From Dysgonomonas mossii DSM 22836 (GTDB lineage: Bacteria > Bacteroidota > Bacteroidia > Bacteroidales > Dysgonomonadaceae), in contig NZ_GL892004.1 of assembly GCF_000213575.1 (NCBI RefSeq), positions 672,846 through 736,845 of the forward strand: 64,000 bases of DNA, in the 5' to 3' direction. The position numbers were made by a program, and so were the translations under genes. Shown in pieces: positions 26,011 to 35,074 of this stretch. The notes beneath the pieces are model-generated. The model was not told where the DNA came from and did not search any database. It saw only the letters and a program-made list of their open reading frames with translations. Positions within the stretch are counted from its first letter, which is position 1. Each line of letters begins with the position of its first letter.

Positions 26011-27176
26011 AGCTCATATACGTTATCCTTCAGTAATTTTTTTATAGTACCGAAGAAGAATATTGATAGCAACACAAAGCCAAGCAGTGCCGCATAATGA
26101 TACATGGAGTAGCCTACCGCTATACCATTTAATGCCTGATCTACATAGATAAGGAAAAAATGCCTTAGCGGGAATAAGTTGCTCAATGCGCTGAGGCTTC
26201 CATCCATCGCCAATGTAGAAAATGAAAATCCTGTGATGGAGAATGATACCATTCCGATGAGGCTGGCTATGCTTAGGGCAAACCGGTAATTGCGGAATAT
26301 TCCCAAAAGTATGATGCCTGCTCCCTGTGCTGCCAGAATGAGGCATACATAATTAAAGAACATAGGCCAAAAACCATTATGCAATGGAAATCGATTGATG
26401 TAATAAAGGACTGCCATAAATAATAGCGCTATCCCCATATATATGATCGTGTACGGAAGTAGTTTTCCTATCATTACTTTCATGATGGAATTATCTCCCA
26501 TAGACATAAGTTTTGGCCCGTTACCCGCTTTTATTTCGGAGCCCAATGCCGATACGGTAAACATCAGGATAATCAATTGCAATATACCCGGCAAGAGAAC
26601 ATTATTCAGATATACCGAATAGTTGAGCCAGGGATTTCCTGTGGGATGCGCATCTATGGTAATCGGTTGCAAGATCGGCATGATTTGGTTTTCTGTATAG
26701 CCCTTTGCCGTTGCGGTCTTTAGTCCTACTGAGGCCGAAGCCAGCGTAGATATTGTTTTCAAGTCCTGAAATAGCAGAGAGCCCGATATTAAAAAAGCAT
26801 TGTTGGTATAATAAACCAATTTGGGGCGATTGCCTGAAATTGCATCTTTCGTAAAATCTTTCGGAATCGTCAGTACAGCATATACTTCCATTCGCTCCAT
26901 CTGATGTCTTGCTTCTTTAAACGAAAGGCTTTTATACTGTATATTCGTTTTTTCAAAAGCATCCAACTGGCGTATCAAAGAGCGTGTTGTAGTTGTATTG
27001 TCTAAGTCTACCACCGCAATAGGTATACGTGAGGGTAGCCCTGCACTCATCATCCACATCAAAATAATCATGGATAATAGCGGAGCAACGAATATTCCCC
27101 ATATACATATTTTGGATGAGGATATACGTATCCACTCCCTTTTGAATATGGCTAGTATACCGGTTTTAGAGCTCAT
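26007..27176 (-). CDS. ABC-2 type permease, first of a pair
   Basis: Inner-membrane permease of 389 residues with an N-terminal helix (about 23-43), an extracytoplasmic domain and five C-terminal helices. It is a paralogue-type partner of the next permease. It lies 3 bases after the HlyD adaptor gene. Together with HlyD and TolC it would form a trans-envelope exporter. The energy source is unresolved because no ABC ATPase gene is nearby. Confidence 0.88.
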   Translation of the reverse strand: MSSKTGILAIFKREWIRISSSKICIWGIFVAPLLSMIILMWMMSAGLPSRIPIAVVDLDNTTTTRSLIRQLDAFEKTNIQYKSLSFKEARHQMERMEVYAVLTIPKDFTKDAISGNRPKLVYYTNNAFLISGSLLFQDLKTISTLASASVGLKTATAKGYTENQIMPILQPITIDAHPTGNPWLNYSVYLNNVLLPGILQLIILMFTVSALGSEIKAGNGPKLMSMGDNSIMKVMIGKLLPYTIIYMGIALLFMAVLYYINRFPLHNGFWPMFFNYVCLILAAQGAGIILLGIFRNYRFALSIASLIGMVSFSITGFSFSTLAMDGSLSALSNLFPLRHFFLIYVDQALNGIAVGYSMYHYAALLGFVLLSIFFFGTIKKLLKDNVYEL

Positions 27177-27179
27177 TTG

Positions 27180-28172
27180 TTATTCTTTAATGATAAGTGA
27201 CATTCCCGGCAATACATCGATGGCTTTATCGTTGAATCGAGCTTTTACCTCAAAAGTCTTTCTATCGTACTGTCCTGTTGTTTTGGTGGCTTTCCATGCT
27301 GCATACGATCCCAAATCTTTGACATAATATACGGTCATCTCTACTTCCTGATCCAGTGCCGGGACGTATGCCTTGAATGTCTTACCTATATCTTTATAGT
27401 TTTTTAGATGGTCTTCTCTGATGTTGAATGAACCCCACTTGTCGTCTAGTTTTGCAACATTCATTATTGGAGCTCCTGTACCTACCAACTCACCTTCGTT
27501 CGGGAATTTTTCGGTAACCTTTCCGTCAATCGGCGAAATCAAATAGCTTTCTGAGATGTAAGATGATACTTCTGCTACAGCACCTCTTGCTCTTTCCAAC
27601 ATGGCAAAGGCTGCTTCTTTGTCTTCTTTTTCTGCACCGTTTACAGCCATGTCGTATTGAGACTTCGCGGCCTTTTCTGTTGCAACTGATGCGTTGTATT
27701 GTGCTTCGGCTTCATCTCTCTTTTGTGCGGTTACAACACCTTTGTCAAACAAGTTTTGAACACGCTTGTACGACTTCTGCGTTATGTCTGTTCCTACTTT
27801 AGCCTTTTGCCACATTTCGTATGCTCCTTGGATTTGTTCTACACGTGCGCCTTTTATTGCTTTCTGGTTTTGTGCTGCAGCTCCTTGTTGTGCCGCATTT
27901 GCCTGTGCCAGCTTAGCATCGATGTCAGGAATGCTTAGTATAGCAAGAGTGTCACCTTTTTTCACATAGCTTCCTTCGTCTACCATATATTTTGCTATAC
28001 GTCCGGGTACTTTGCTGGATATACGTACTTCGGTTACATCCGCTTCTCCTTGTATGATGTTGTCTTCTTGGTTGAGGAAGAAGAAACCGTATAAGCCAAC
28101 TAGAATAATAACGGCGGCAAAAATCAGAATAGGTATGAGTTTAGAACCTGTTTTTTTGTTTTCTGTATCCAT
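27180..28172 (-). CDS. HlyD-family periplasmic adaptor
   Basis: Membrane-fusion protein of 330 residues: one N-terminal helix (about 13-31), a biotinyl-lipoyl-like half (VRISSKVPGRIAKYMVDEG), a long coiled-coil hairpin (about 90-200, Ala/Lys/Glu rich), then the second lipoyl half and a beta-barrel domain. It links the inner-membrane permeases to TolC. A perfect -7 box and composite element copy 3 lie in the 155-base gap between it and tolC, so the adaptor and permeases may be expressed separately from tolC. Confidence 0.93.
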   Translation of the reverse strand: MDTENKKTGSKLIPILIFAAVIILVGLYGFFFLNQEDNIIQGEADVTEVRISSKVPGRIAKYMVDEGSYVKKGDTLAILSIPDIDAKLAQANAAQQGAAAQNQKAIKGARVEQIQGAYEMWQKAKVGTDITQKSYKRVQNLFDKGVVTAQKRDEAEAQYNASVATEKAAKSQYDMAVNGAEKEDKEAAFAMLERARGAVAEVSSYISESYLISPIDGKVTEKFPNEGELVGTGAPIMNVAKLDDKWGSFNIREDHLKNYKDIGKTFKAYVPALDQEVEMTVYYVKDLGSYAAWKATKTTGQYDRKTFEVKARFNDKAIDVLPGMSLIIKE

Positions 28173-28194
28173 ATCTTTATTTGTTACTTTTTTT

Positions 28195-28202
28195 CAAATA
28201 TA
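28195..28202 (-). promoter_or_regulatory. hlyD -7 promoter box
   Basis: TATATTTG on the minus strand, a perfect TAnnTTTG match 22 bases before the ATG. The core of composite element copy 3 lies 31 bases upstream of it, a position usual for an activator site. Confidence 0.6.
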
Positions 28203-28233
28203 TATCGATTTGTTAATCAGTTGTTTTAGGTCT

Positions 28234-28286
28234 AAAAGGTGACAAAAGTGACACTTTATTATTGTTTTCCCAATTGTATACTTTTT
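28234..28286 (-). promoter_or_regulatory. Composite TGTCAC element, copy 3
   Basis: Read on the minus strand, a degenerate half-site AAAAAGTATACA (28286-28275) is followed after 21 bases by the 20-base core identical to copies 1, 2 and 4 (28253-28234). It points at the HlyD gene, whose ATG is 61 bases away. Confidence 0.68.
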
Positions 28287-28327
28287 ATCATCTTAGTTCC
28301 TTATATATAGATAAATATAAGATGTTT

Positions 28328-29722
28328 TTAAAACTTACGACCCAATGCTTTGTTCAGGTATATTCGACATAATATAATGTCGATCTGAGCATCTATCAGA
28401 TCCGAGTGAGCCGATAGCCAGGCTGTGTGTGCTGCTATAACATCCGACGAAGGGATTACTCCTTCTTCGAATCCTACGTTTGCGTATCTTAGATTTTCAT
28501 CAGCCTTTTCTGTGTTTTTTTGTGCAGTCTTTAGTTTTTTGTTTGCTTCCGACAGTTTGTATGCTGATTGGTTTATTTGCAATTTAATTTTTTCCTTTGC
28601 GTCCTCCATTTCAAATTTTTTGATACGGGTTTCGGCTTTCGCTACATTCAGTTTTGCAGAATTAGAAGCGAAATTCAAAGGGACTTTTAGCAGTACTCCT
28701 ACATTCCACATTCCGGCGAACTTATTTTCCAGACCATCAAACAGGTTCGGATTTGTCCATAAATAGTTTGCTGTGAGCGCAACATTCGGCATAAACTCGG
28801 CTACTGCAATCTTTTCTTTCTTACCGTATATCTTTGTCGCTAGCTCGAGACTTCTTATTTCTGTCCTGCTCAATATGGCTTCGTCTATGTTGGGCATAGT
28901 GTCTGCACTTTCGTCGGTTGCAATGCTTGTTATATTTTCATCTTTCAAAGTAAGCTGATCGTTAATCTCCAGTCCGCATATTTGAGCCAATAGCATTTTT
29001 GAAAGGCTCAGTCCGTTTTCAGCTTTTGTAAGAGTCATCTCTGCCTCGTTTAGTTTTACGTTCACTGATAGCCTGTCGGCTTTTGTGGCTACGCCTTCCT
29101 GTTCCATTGCTGAAATATCAGAGTCCATCTTTTGCATGAGTTTGACATACGCCTCTGCCAACTTCTTCTTATTGGCAACTGATACAACCTGCCAATATGC
29201 ATTGTCTACTTCCACGATTACTTCTGTCATCTGAGTCTCTTTCATCGTTTTGGCTAGGTCTTGGGCATAAGATCTCAGATCATTGTATGCAACGATCTTT
29301 CCTCCCATAAACAACGGTTGTGTAAGCGTAAATCCTCCCGCCCATACGTTTTTAATGTCTACCTTTCCAAGATCGTGAATGCTATTACGGATTTTGTCGT
29401 CTATCGGAATGTTATTGCCTATTCCGGGAATCTCTATTGGGAGAGGTATGGATGTAGGTATGGCAGAAGATGGAATGAGATACAAATTCTTCTCATTGCG
29501 CAAATATGCTCCCGTAAACGATATTTCGGGGAAGAATTTGGTAAGTGCATCCTTTTTCTCATAATATGCTATTCTCTCTTGCTCAGAAGCTATCTTGAGC
29601 GATTTATTGTTCTCTATTGCAAGTTGTCGGCATTGTTCCAGCGATAGAAACTGTTGTGCCGAAACTGTAGATGCTATACTAAAAAAGAAAAATAAGGCTA
29701 ATCCTAAACTCTTAGTATTCAT
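28328..29722 (-). CDS. TolC-family outer membrane efflux protein
   Basis: Outer-membrane channel of 464 residues with a signal peptide (1-22, ending VSAQQ) and the two repeated helical halves of the OEP family (for example SLEQCRQLAIENNKSLKIA and its later counterpart). It is first in the TolC-HlyD-permease-permease cluster. It has a well-formed promoter of its own. The exported compound is unknown. Confidence 0.92.
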   Translation of the reverse strand: MNTKSLGLALFFFFSIASTVSAQQFLSLEQCRQLAIENNKSLKIASEQERIAYYEKKDALTKFFPEISFTGAYLRNEKNLYLIPSSAIPTSIPLPIEIPGIGNNIPIDDKIRNSIHDLGKVDIKNVWAGGFTLTQPLFMGGKIVAYNDLRSYAQDLAKTMKETQMTEVIVEVDNAYWQVVSVANKKKLAEAYVKLMQKMDSDISAMEQEGVATKADRLSVNVKLNEAEMTLTKAENGLSLSKMLLAQICGLEINDQLTLKDENITSIATDESADTMPNIDEAILSRTEIRSLELATKIYGKKEKIAVAEFMPNVALTANYLWTNPNLFDGLENKFAGMWNVGVLLKVPLNFASNSAKLNVAKAETRIKKFEMEDAKEKIKLQINQSAYKLSEANKKLKTAQKNTEKADENLRYANVGFEEGVIPSSDVIAAHTAWLSAHSDLIDAQIDIILCRIYLNKALGRKF

Positions 29723-29762
29723 ATAGTGGTTTTATGTGTTGATTGCTTATGCAACTAAACTG

Positions 29763-29793
29763 CAAAATTAGATAGTCTTTTCATATATACAAA
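29763..29793 (-). promoter_or_regulatory. tolC-type gene promoter, -33 and -7 boxes
   Basis: On the minus strand TTTG (29793-29790), 19 bases, then TAATTTTG (29770-29763). This fits the Bacteroidetes consensus TTTG-N19..21-TAnnTTTG, 41 bases before the ATG. Confidence 0.7.
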
Positions 29794-29835
29794 ATGTACA
29801 GAGAACTTTCACTTTTATTTTAACATTTTAAACGA

Positions 29836-29865
29836 AAAAGGGTTCACTAATGAGTGAACCCTTTT
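29836..29865 (-). terminator. Rho-independent terminator of rpsA
   Basis: A perfect 13-base stem (AAAAGGGTTCACT and complement) with a four-base loop, T-rich on the minus strand, 22 bases after the rpsA stop. Confidence 0.9.
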
Positions 29866-29886
29866 ATCAGAATATCAAAAAGATAT

Positions 29887-31683
29887 TTATTTGTTATCTC
29901 CCGAAAGTTTTTCTTTCAATGCTGCAAGCTCTTCGATATCGCCTAATGTAGTTTTTTCTACGTTAGATTGAGTTGAAGTTTCAGCTTGTTCTTTCTTAGA
30001 AGATTTTTTTGCTCTTTTTTCAGCAGCAGCTTCTTTAGCTTCCGGCTTTTCATCTTCAAACACACGGCTGTGAGATACGATGATTCTTTTAGAGTCTTTG
30101 TTGAACTCGATTACTTTGAAATCAAGTTTTTCATCGATCTTAGCTTGAGAACCATCTTCTTTTACCAAGTGCTTAGGAGTTGCAAAACCTTCAACACCAT
30201 AAGGTAGAGAGATTACTGCTCCTTTGTCAACCATTTCAACAAGAGTACCTTCGTGTACAGAACCTACAGTAAATATAGTTTCGAATACATCCCAAGGGTT
30301 TTCTTCAAGTTGTTTGTGACCAAGGCTTAAGCGACGGTTTTCTTTGTCTATTTCAAGTACTTGTACTTCGATGTCAGCACCTATAGCAGTAACTTCGCTA
30401 GGGTGTTTGATTTTCTTAGTCCAAGAAAGGTCTGAAATGTGGATTAGTCCGTCTACGCCTTCTTCTATTTCAGCAAATACACCGAAGTTAGTGAAGTTGC
30501 GAACTTTTGCAGTGTGCTGGCTTCCGATAGGATATTTTTCTTCGATATTTTCCCATGGATCTGGTTTCAACTGTTTGATACCAAGAGACATTTTACGTTC
30601 GTCGCGATCAAGTGTAAGCACTACAGCTTCTACTTCGTCGCCAACTTTCATAAAGTCTTGTGCACTGCGTAAGTGTTGAGCCCAGCTCATTTCTGAAACG
30701 TGGATCAAGCCTTCTACACCCGGAGCGATTTCGATGAATGCACCATAGTCAGCCATAACCACAACTCTGCCTTTCACCTTGTCGCCAACTTTAAGCTCAG
30801 CGCTAAGTGCATCCCAAGGGTGAGGAGTCAATTGTTTCAATCCTAATGCAATACGTTTCTTGTCATCATCGAAGTCAAGAATAACAACGTTGATTTTCTC
30901 ATCCAATTTAACCACTTCTTCTGGGTGTTGTACACGTCCCCAAGAAAGGTCTGTAATGTGGATTAGTCCGTCTACGCCGCCAAGGTCGATAAATACACCG
31001 TAAGAAGTGATGTTCTTAACTGTACCTTCAAGTACCTGACCTTTTTCAAGCTTAGAGATGATATCTTTTTTCTGTTGTTCAAGTTCAGCTTCGATAAGAG
31101 CTTTGTGAGACACAACAACGTTTTTGAACTCGTGGTTGATTTTCACTACCTTGAACTCCATAGTCTTACCTACAAATACATCATAGTCGCGGATTGGTTT
31201 CACGTCGATCTGAGATCCTGGCAAGAACGCCTCGATACCAAATACATCAACGATCATACCGCCCTTAGTGCGACATTTAATATAACCTTTGATGATTTCG
31301 TCTTTTTCAAGAGCTTCGTTAACACGATCCCAAGAGCGTGTAGCACGTGCTTTCTTGTGAGAAAGGATAAGTTGTCCTTTTTTGTCTTCTTGGCTTTCGA
31401 TGTATACCTCTACTTCGTCACCAATTTTTAGATCCGGGTTGTAGCGGAATTCGTTCATAGAAACGATACCGTCTGATTTGTAACCGATATTAACAACAAC
31501 TTCGCGTTTGTTCATAGCAGTTACTTTACCCATTACCACTTCTTTGTCATTTACTTTGTTCAACGACTGGTCATAGGTTTCTACAAGCTCTTCTTTGCTC
31601 TTACCTGTGTAAGAGTCTCCTTTTTCGTACGAATCCCAGTCGAAATCTGCAACCGGCTGTACATTTTTTAAGTTATCAATCAT
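29887..31683 (-). CDS. rpsA: 30S ribosomal protein S1
   Basis: RNA-binding ribosomal protein of 598 residues with six S1 repeats in series; the central ones are typical (for example GVFIDLGGVDGLIHITDLSW and GAFIEIAPGVEGLIHVSEMSW, each 20-21 residues in full). It binds mRNA leaders during initiation. The C-terminal 60 residues form a Lys/Ala/Glu-rich tail that is longer than in E. coli S1. The gene is monocistronic, with a -7 box at 31757 and a strong terminator. It is of interest because this phylum largely lacks Shine-Dalgarno pairing. Confidence 0.97.
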   Translation of the reverse strand: MIDNLKNVQPVADFDWDSYEKGDSYTGKSKEELVETYDQSLNKVNDKEVVMGKVTAMNKREVVVNIGYKSDGIVSMNEFRYNPDLKIGDEVEVYIESQEDKKGQLILSHKKARATRSWDRVNEALEKDEIIKGYIKCRTKGGMIVDVFGIEAFLPGSQIDVKPIRDYDVFVGKTMEFKVVKINHEFKNVVVSHKALIEAELEQQKKDIISKLEKGQVLEGTVKNITSYGVFIDLGGVDGLIHITDLSWGRVQHPEEVVKLDEKINVVILDFDDDKKRIALGLKQLTPHPWDALSAELKVGDKVKGRVVVMADYGAFIEIAPGVEGLIHVSEMSWAQHLRSAQDFMKVGDEVEAVVLTLDRDERKMSLGIKQLKPDPWENIEEKYPIGSQHTAKVRNFTNFGVFAEIEEGVDGLIHISDLSWTKKIKHPSEVTAIGADIEVQVLEIDKENRRLSLGHKQLEENPWDVFETIFTVGSVHEGTLVEMVDKGAVISLPYGVEGFATPKHLVKEDGSQAKIDEKLDFKVIEFNKDSKRIIVSHSRVFEDEKPEAKEAAAEKRAKKSSKKEQAETSTQSNVEKTTLGDIEELAALKEKLSGDNK

Positions 31684-31756
31684 TCAAAATTAGATCTGGC
31701 ACCAGTCCTGATCAGTATCATTAAAAAGTTAAACATTATTGCTTCGAAAAGCGGTG

Positions 31757-31764
31757 CAAAGATA
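31757..31764 (-). promoter_or_regulatory. rpsA -7 promoter box
   Basis: TATCTTTG on the minus strand, 73 bases before the rpsA ATG; the fairly long leader could allow regulation. Confidence 0.6.
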
Positions 31765-31814
31765 TTGTTTTTCAATGTATAAAGCAATGTTTTTATAGAA
31801 AAATTTAAATGAAG

Positions 31815-31847
31815 AAAGCGGATGATTAATTTTAACCATCCGCTTTT
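31815..31847 (-). terminator. Terminator of the DUF47-PiT operon
   Basis: AAAGCGGATG (31815-31824) and its complement (31837-31846) form a ten-base stem just after the transporter stop codon, followed by T-rich sequence on the minus strand. Confidence 0.8.
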
Positions 31848-31865
31848 ATTTTATAGAGCGTGTTC

Positions 31866-32915
31866 TTATCGAACGATCAGTCCCAGAACGTGATAGAATA
31901 TAATAGCCATCAGGGCGCTAACAGGAATAGTCAGTATCCATGCTATCAATAAATCTTTGGTTACCCCCCAGCGAACAGCTGAAAGTCGTTTCACCGAGCC
32001 TACACCTATTATACTACCTGTGATTACGTGGGTTGTACTTACCGGCACGTGTAGCATTTCGGATATATATAAGGTGATAGAGCCTGCTGTCTGAGCGCAG
32101 AACCCTTCGATAGGAGTTATTTTTGTAATACGGTTCCCCATCGTTTTCATAATTTTCCATCCTCCGCAAACTGTACCTATCGCAATGGCTGTAAAACATA
32201 CCAATGGCACCCAATCGTGCATATCGTTCATGTCATTCATATATAGCCAAGGGTGAACGTCGGGGGTAGTTGCTGTATATGAAATCAATGCCGCTGCAAT
32301 GATACCCATTACTTTTTGTGAGTCGTTCAATCCATGTCCTATACTAAGGCCAGCAGATGATACGAGCTGTAGGTTCTTAAACCAACGGTCGGCTTTACTC
32401 GGTTTTATCTTTTTTACAAAGTGGAGAGTGATCAGCGTGATGATGTTACCCGAAACCATACCAATGAGGGGTGCTACCACTATAAATAGAGCGATAATAC
32501 CAATAACGCCTGAATGAACAGCCTGAAAGCCTGAAGCGGCGATACCGGCTCCTGCAAATCCTCCGATTAGTGTATGCGAAGAAGATGAAGGGATTCCTAA
32601 CCACCATGTAATAAGGTTCCAAGAGATAGCAGCTATCAGTCCGGCAATGATAACCAGTGACGGGTTTCCAAAGTTTTGGATGATATATCCCATATCCACA
32701 GTTTTGGATACAGTGTCTGCAATACCAAATCCGCCGATAATATATTTTGCGATAAAATAAGCTACGAAGTTAAAAAAGGCAGCCCAAATTACAGCTTGGG
32801 TTGGTGTAAGAACTTTCGTAGATACGACGGTTGCTATTGAGTTGGCAGCATCGTGAAAGCCATTTATGAAATCAAATATGATCGCTAAAATAATGATTAT
32901 TATTAATAATGTCAT
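31866..32915 (-). CDS. PiT-family inorganic phosphate transporter
   Basis: Inner-membrane phosphate permease of 349 residues with about ten helices. Both PiT signature repeats are visible: FDFINGFHDAANSIATVVST near the N-terminus and GHGLNDSQKVMG in the middle. It is driven by proton or sodium symport of metal-phosphate in characterised relatives. The gene lies 10 bases after the DUF47 gene and ends at a strong terminator, so the two form an operon. Confidence 0.95.
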   Translation of the reverse strand: MTLLIIIIILAIIFDFINGFHDAANSIATVVSTKVLTPTQAVIWAAFFNFVAYFIAKYIIGGFGIADTVSKTVDMGYIIQNFGNPSLVIIAGLIAAISWNLITWWLGIPSSSSHTLIGGFAGAGIAASGFQAVHSGVIGIIALFIVVAPLIGMVSGNIITLITLHFVKKIKPSKADRWFKNLQLVSSAGLSIGHGLNDSQKVMGIIAAALISYTATTPDVHPWLYMNDMNDMHDWVPLVCFTAIAIGTVCGGWKIMKTMGNRITKITPIEGFCAQTAGSITLYISEMLHVPVSTTHVITGSIIGVGSVKRLSAVRWGVTKDLLIAWILTIPVSALMAIIFYHVLGLIVR

Positions 32916-32925
32916 TTCTTTCTTA

Positions 32926-33573
32926 TTATGAATACTTAACGATCATTGTTTTGATGATTTTTCCTACTGCTTCTGCCGCATCGGTAGCACGTTCGAGTTC
33001 GTGAAGAATATCTTTTAGTTTAATAACCTCAATGGCATCTTTTTCATTCTCAAACAGGTCGATAAGGAAATGTTCGTACACATCGTCGGCCTTTTTTTCA
33101 ATCACACCCAGCTGCTCGCAGTATTCTTTTATTCGGGATGTACTTTTTTTCAATACATCAAGTTCTCCGATTGCCTGAATAAGGAAGCCGGAAGATTCTC
33201 TTACAAACATAGCGAGTCTTACAGCACTCTCGGGCATTACTTTCGGGCTGTAAAGCATGATACGCTTAGCACAACTATTGATAAGATCAATAACATCATC
33301 CATTGTTGACGAAAGATGGTTTATATCTTCCCGGTCAAAAGGAGTAATAAATGTTTGGTTGAGCTCTTCGAAGATTTGATTTTGGATAGTGTCGGCTTTT
33401 CTTTCCTGATCTTTGATTTTTTTGTAATACTCTACAGCTTCGTTGTGGTTAGTTACTTGAACACATTCAATGATGAGATCCGATGCGGTGACTATTACTT
33501 CTGCCATTCCGCTCAAAAGAGGGAAGAATTTGTTTTCTTTAGGTTTAAACCTATCGAATAAGTTATTTTTCAT
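32926..33573 (-). CDS. DUF47/PhoU-like phosphate transport accessory protein
   Basis: Cytoplasmic helical protein of 215 residues of the DUF47 (PhoU-like) family, with the repeated pattern ERKADTIQNQIFEELNQTFITPFDREDI (first half) and KKADDVYEHFLIDLFE (second half) and conserved metal-binding acidic residues. These proteins accompany PiT transporters and are thought to modulate them. It is first in the operon, with a perfect -7 box at 33628. Confidence 0.93.
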   Translation of the reverse strand: MKNNLFDRFKPKENKFFPLLSGMAEVIVTASDLIIECVQVTNHNEAVEYYKKIKDQERKADTIQNQIFEELNQTFITPFDREDINHLSSTMDDVIDLINSCAKRIMLYSPKVMPESAVRLAMFVRESSGFLIQAIGELDVLKKSTSRIKEYCEQLGVIEKKADDVYEHFLIDLFENEKDAIEVIKLKDILHELERATDAAEAVGKIIKTMIVKYS

Positions 33574-33627
33574 AAAAGATTAAAAATATATTCATCAAGA
33601 AAAACAGTACCAACTGCTTTTGTCCCG

Positions 33628-33635
33628 CAAAGATA
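33628..33635 (-). promoter_or_regulatory. DUF47-PiT operon -7 promoter box
   Basis: TATCTTTG on the minus strand, a perfect match 54 bases before the ATG. Confidence 0.6.
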
Positions 33636-33731
33636 GAAAAAAAAATCGGTCGTAACATTTTTTTAACAAAAAAGTAATAACGAGTATTCTCCTCTATTCT
33701 TGCTCTTTAAGTATAGTGCTATCCTATAGTT

Positions 33732-34373
33732 TTATTCGAAATTAAGTTCTCCGAAAAATTGTGGAACATGAAAGTTTGGCTTCTCTGTGTGGATAGGATT
33801 CCATGATAAAAAATGAGGAATAGTCAGATTATCTCCACATTTATAGAAATTTGCATGGGCTTTTGTTCCATTTAGAGATTTTAGGTCAGACATCCAATAT
33901 GCCGTAACGGGAATAACGAGCAGTAAGTTCCATTTGAAATTCCCCTGTTTTTTATCAAAGGGTTCTATGCCAAGACTCGGGTATCGTTTAATGGAGTCCA
34001 ATATTGTTTGGCTTGCATGCCGTGAGTCTTTCTTTTCCTTACGGTAACCCATCAATGCTTTTCCGATGCAAGAAAACTCTGTATTGTAATAATATAATCC
34101 ATCAAAAGAAATGAAAAATTCTACGCACGAATCGGTCCATACATGCCCATTATCTTCTGCTGTTTTTGCAAGAATCTCATTTTCTTCAATAAAGAATTGC
34201 AAGAAGATATGGCTCCCATCGTGTGCTATTTTGAATGCAACTTCAGGCTTGGAAGGGTATAGATCCGGCCAGTTGACAGTAGAGATTTTATTCTTTTGTA
34301 TATCTTGCATCTTTTCCAAAATCAGATCGGCTCTGTTTATATCTGCTATATTTATTAAAGGTACAGATAACAT
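33732..34373 (-). CDS. Carbohydrate-binding family 9-like protein
   Basis: Protein of 213 residues that resembles the CBM9-like beta-sandwich family: the segments WTDSCVEFFISFDGLYYYNTEFSCIGKAL (in part) and FKWNLLLVIPV and the late LSWNPIHTEKPNFHVPQFFGEL are typical. No signal peptide or lipobox is visible, so it appears cytoplasmic unless exported otherwise. It is not linked to a glycoside hydrolase or SusCD pair here. Its ligand and role are unknown. Confidence 0.8.
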   Translation of the reverse strand: MLSVPLINIADINRADLILEKMQDIQKNKISTVNWPDLYPSKPEVAFKIAHDGSHIFLQFFIEENEILAKTAEDNGHVWTDSCVEFFISFDGLYYYNTEFSCIGKALMGYRKEKKDSRHASQTILDSIKRYPSLGIEPFDKKQGNFKWNLLLVIPVTAYWMSDLKSLNGTKAHANFYKCGDNLTIPHFLSWNPIHTEKPNFHVPQFFGELNFE

Positions 34374-34453
34374 ATCTTGACTTTTTATGAATTTCGTATT
34401 ATGGAATAGTTGTTAATTTCGTATGCTATCCTTTTCAGGGCTTAAGTCAAATT

Positions 34454-35059
34454 TTATTTCCCTTTCAAGCTTTTATTTATGTTGTCTATATAATCCAATA
34501 TCTCATCGCCTCCTGCTCTCTGCTCGGAAGAAGTGTAAAATATTGTCGGGATTTCCTCCCATGTTTCATGTAATTTGTTGATGTATGCTTCGGAGTTGTC
34601 TTTTAGCCGTCCCTTGCTTATTTTGTCTGTTTTGGTGAATACAATAACAAAAGGTATCCCTTCTTCGCCCAGCCAATTGATAAAATCAAGGTCTATTTTC
34701 TGAGGTTCGTGTCTGCAATCTAATAATAGAAAGAGGCAGGTTAGCTCAGTTCTCTTAAGTATATAATTGTCTATTATTTTACGAATCTGTTCTCTTCCGT
34801 CTTTTCCTCGTTGTGCATATCCATATCCCGGTAAATCGACCAGATACCACTCGTTATTGATTATGAAGTGGTTGATGAGCTGAGTTTTTCCCGGTTTGGA
34901 CGATGTCATAGCCAGTCCTTTGCGGTTGGTAAGCATATTTATCAGGGATGATTTACCGACATTGGAGCGTCCAATAAATGCATATTCGGGCTTACCGTCT
35001 TGAGGACATTTTCTATAATCGGTATTGCTTATTACGAATTGAGCGTCTTTTATTATCAT
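34454..35059 (-). CDS. engB: Ribosome biogenesis GTPase EngB/YsxC
   Basis: Small GTPase of 201 residues needed for late 50S subunit assembly. The G1 loop is [10 protein letters not shown]3 is DLPGYGYA and G4 is TKTDK. It lies 15 bases downstream of the MmcQ/YjbR gene on the same strand. The assignment is clear from the full-length family pattern. Confidence 0.96.
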   Translation of the reverse strand: MIIKDAQFVISNTDYRKCPQDGKPEYAFIGRSNVGKSSLINMLTNRKGLAMTSSKPGKTQLINHFIINNEWYLVDLPGYGYAQRGKDGREQIRKIIDNYILKRTELTCLFLLLDCRHEPQKIDLDFINWLGEEGIPFVIVFTKTDKISKGRLKDNSEAYINKLHETWEEIPTIFYTSSEQRAGGDEILDYIDNINKSLKGK

Positions 35060-35074
35060 TGCTTTATATTTCTT

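Noticed and set aside
27699-27938. Cys/Phe-rich plus-strand frames antisense to hlyD
   Set aside because: Composition is that of a reversed coiled-coil gene; there is no start context and no domain.
27940-27970. AGTGTCACCTTTTTTCAC inside hlyD resembling the composite element
   Set aside because: It lies within coding sequence, lacks the second direct repeat and the inverted half-site, and is explained by the codons.
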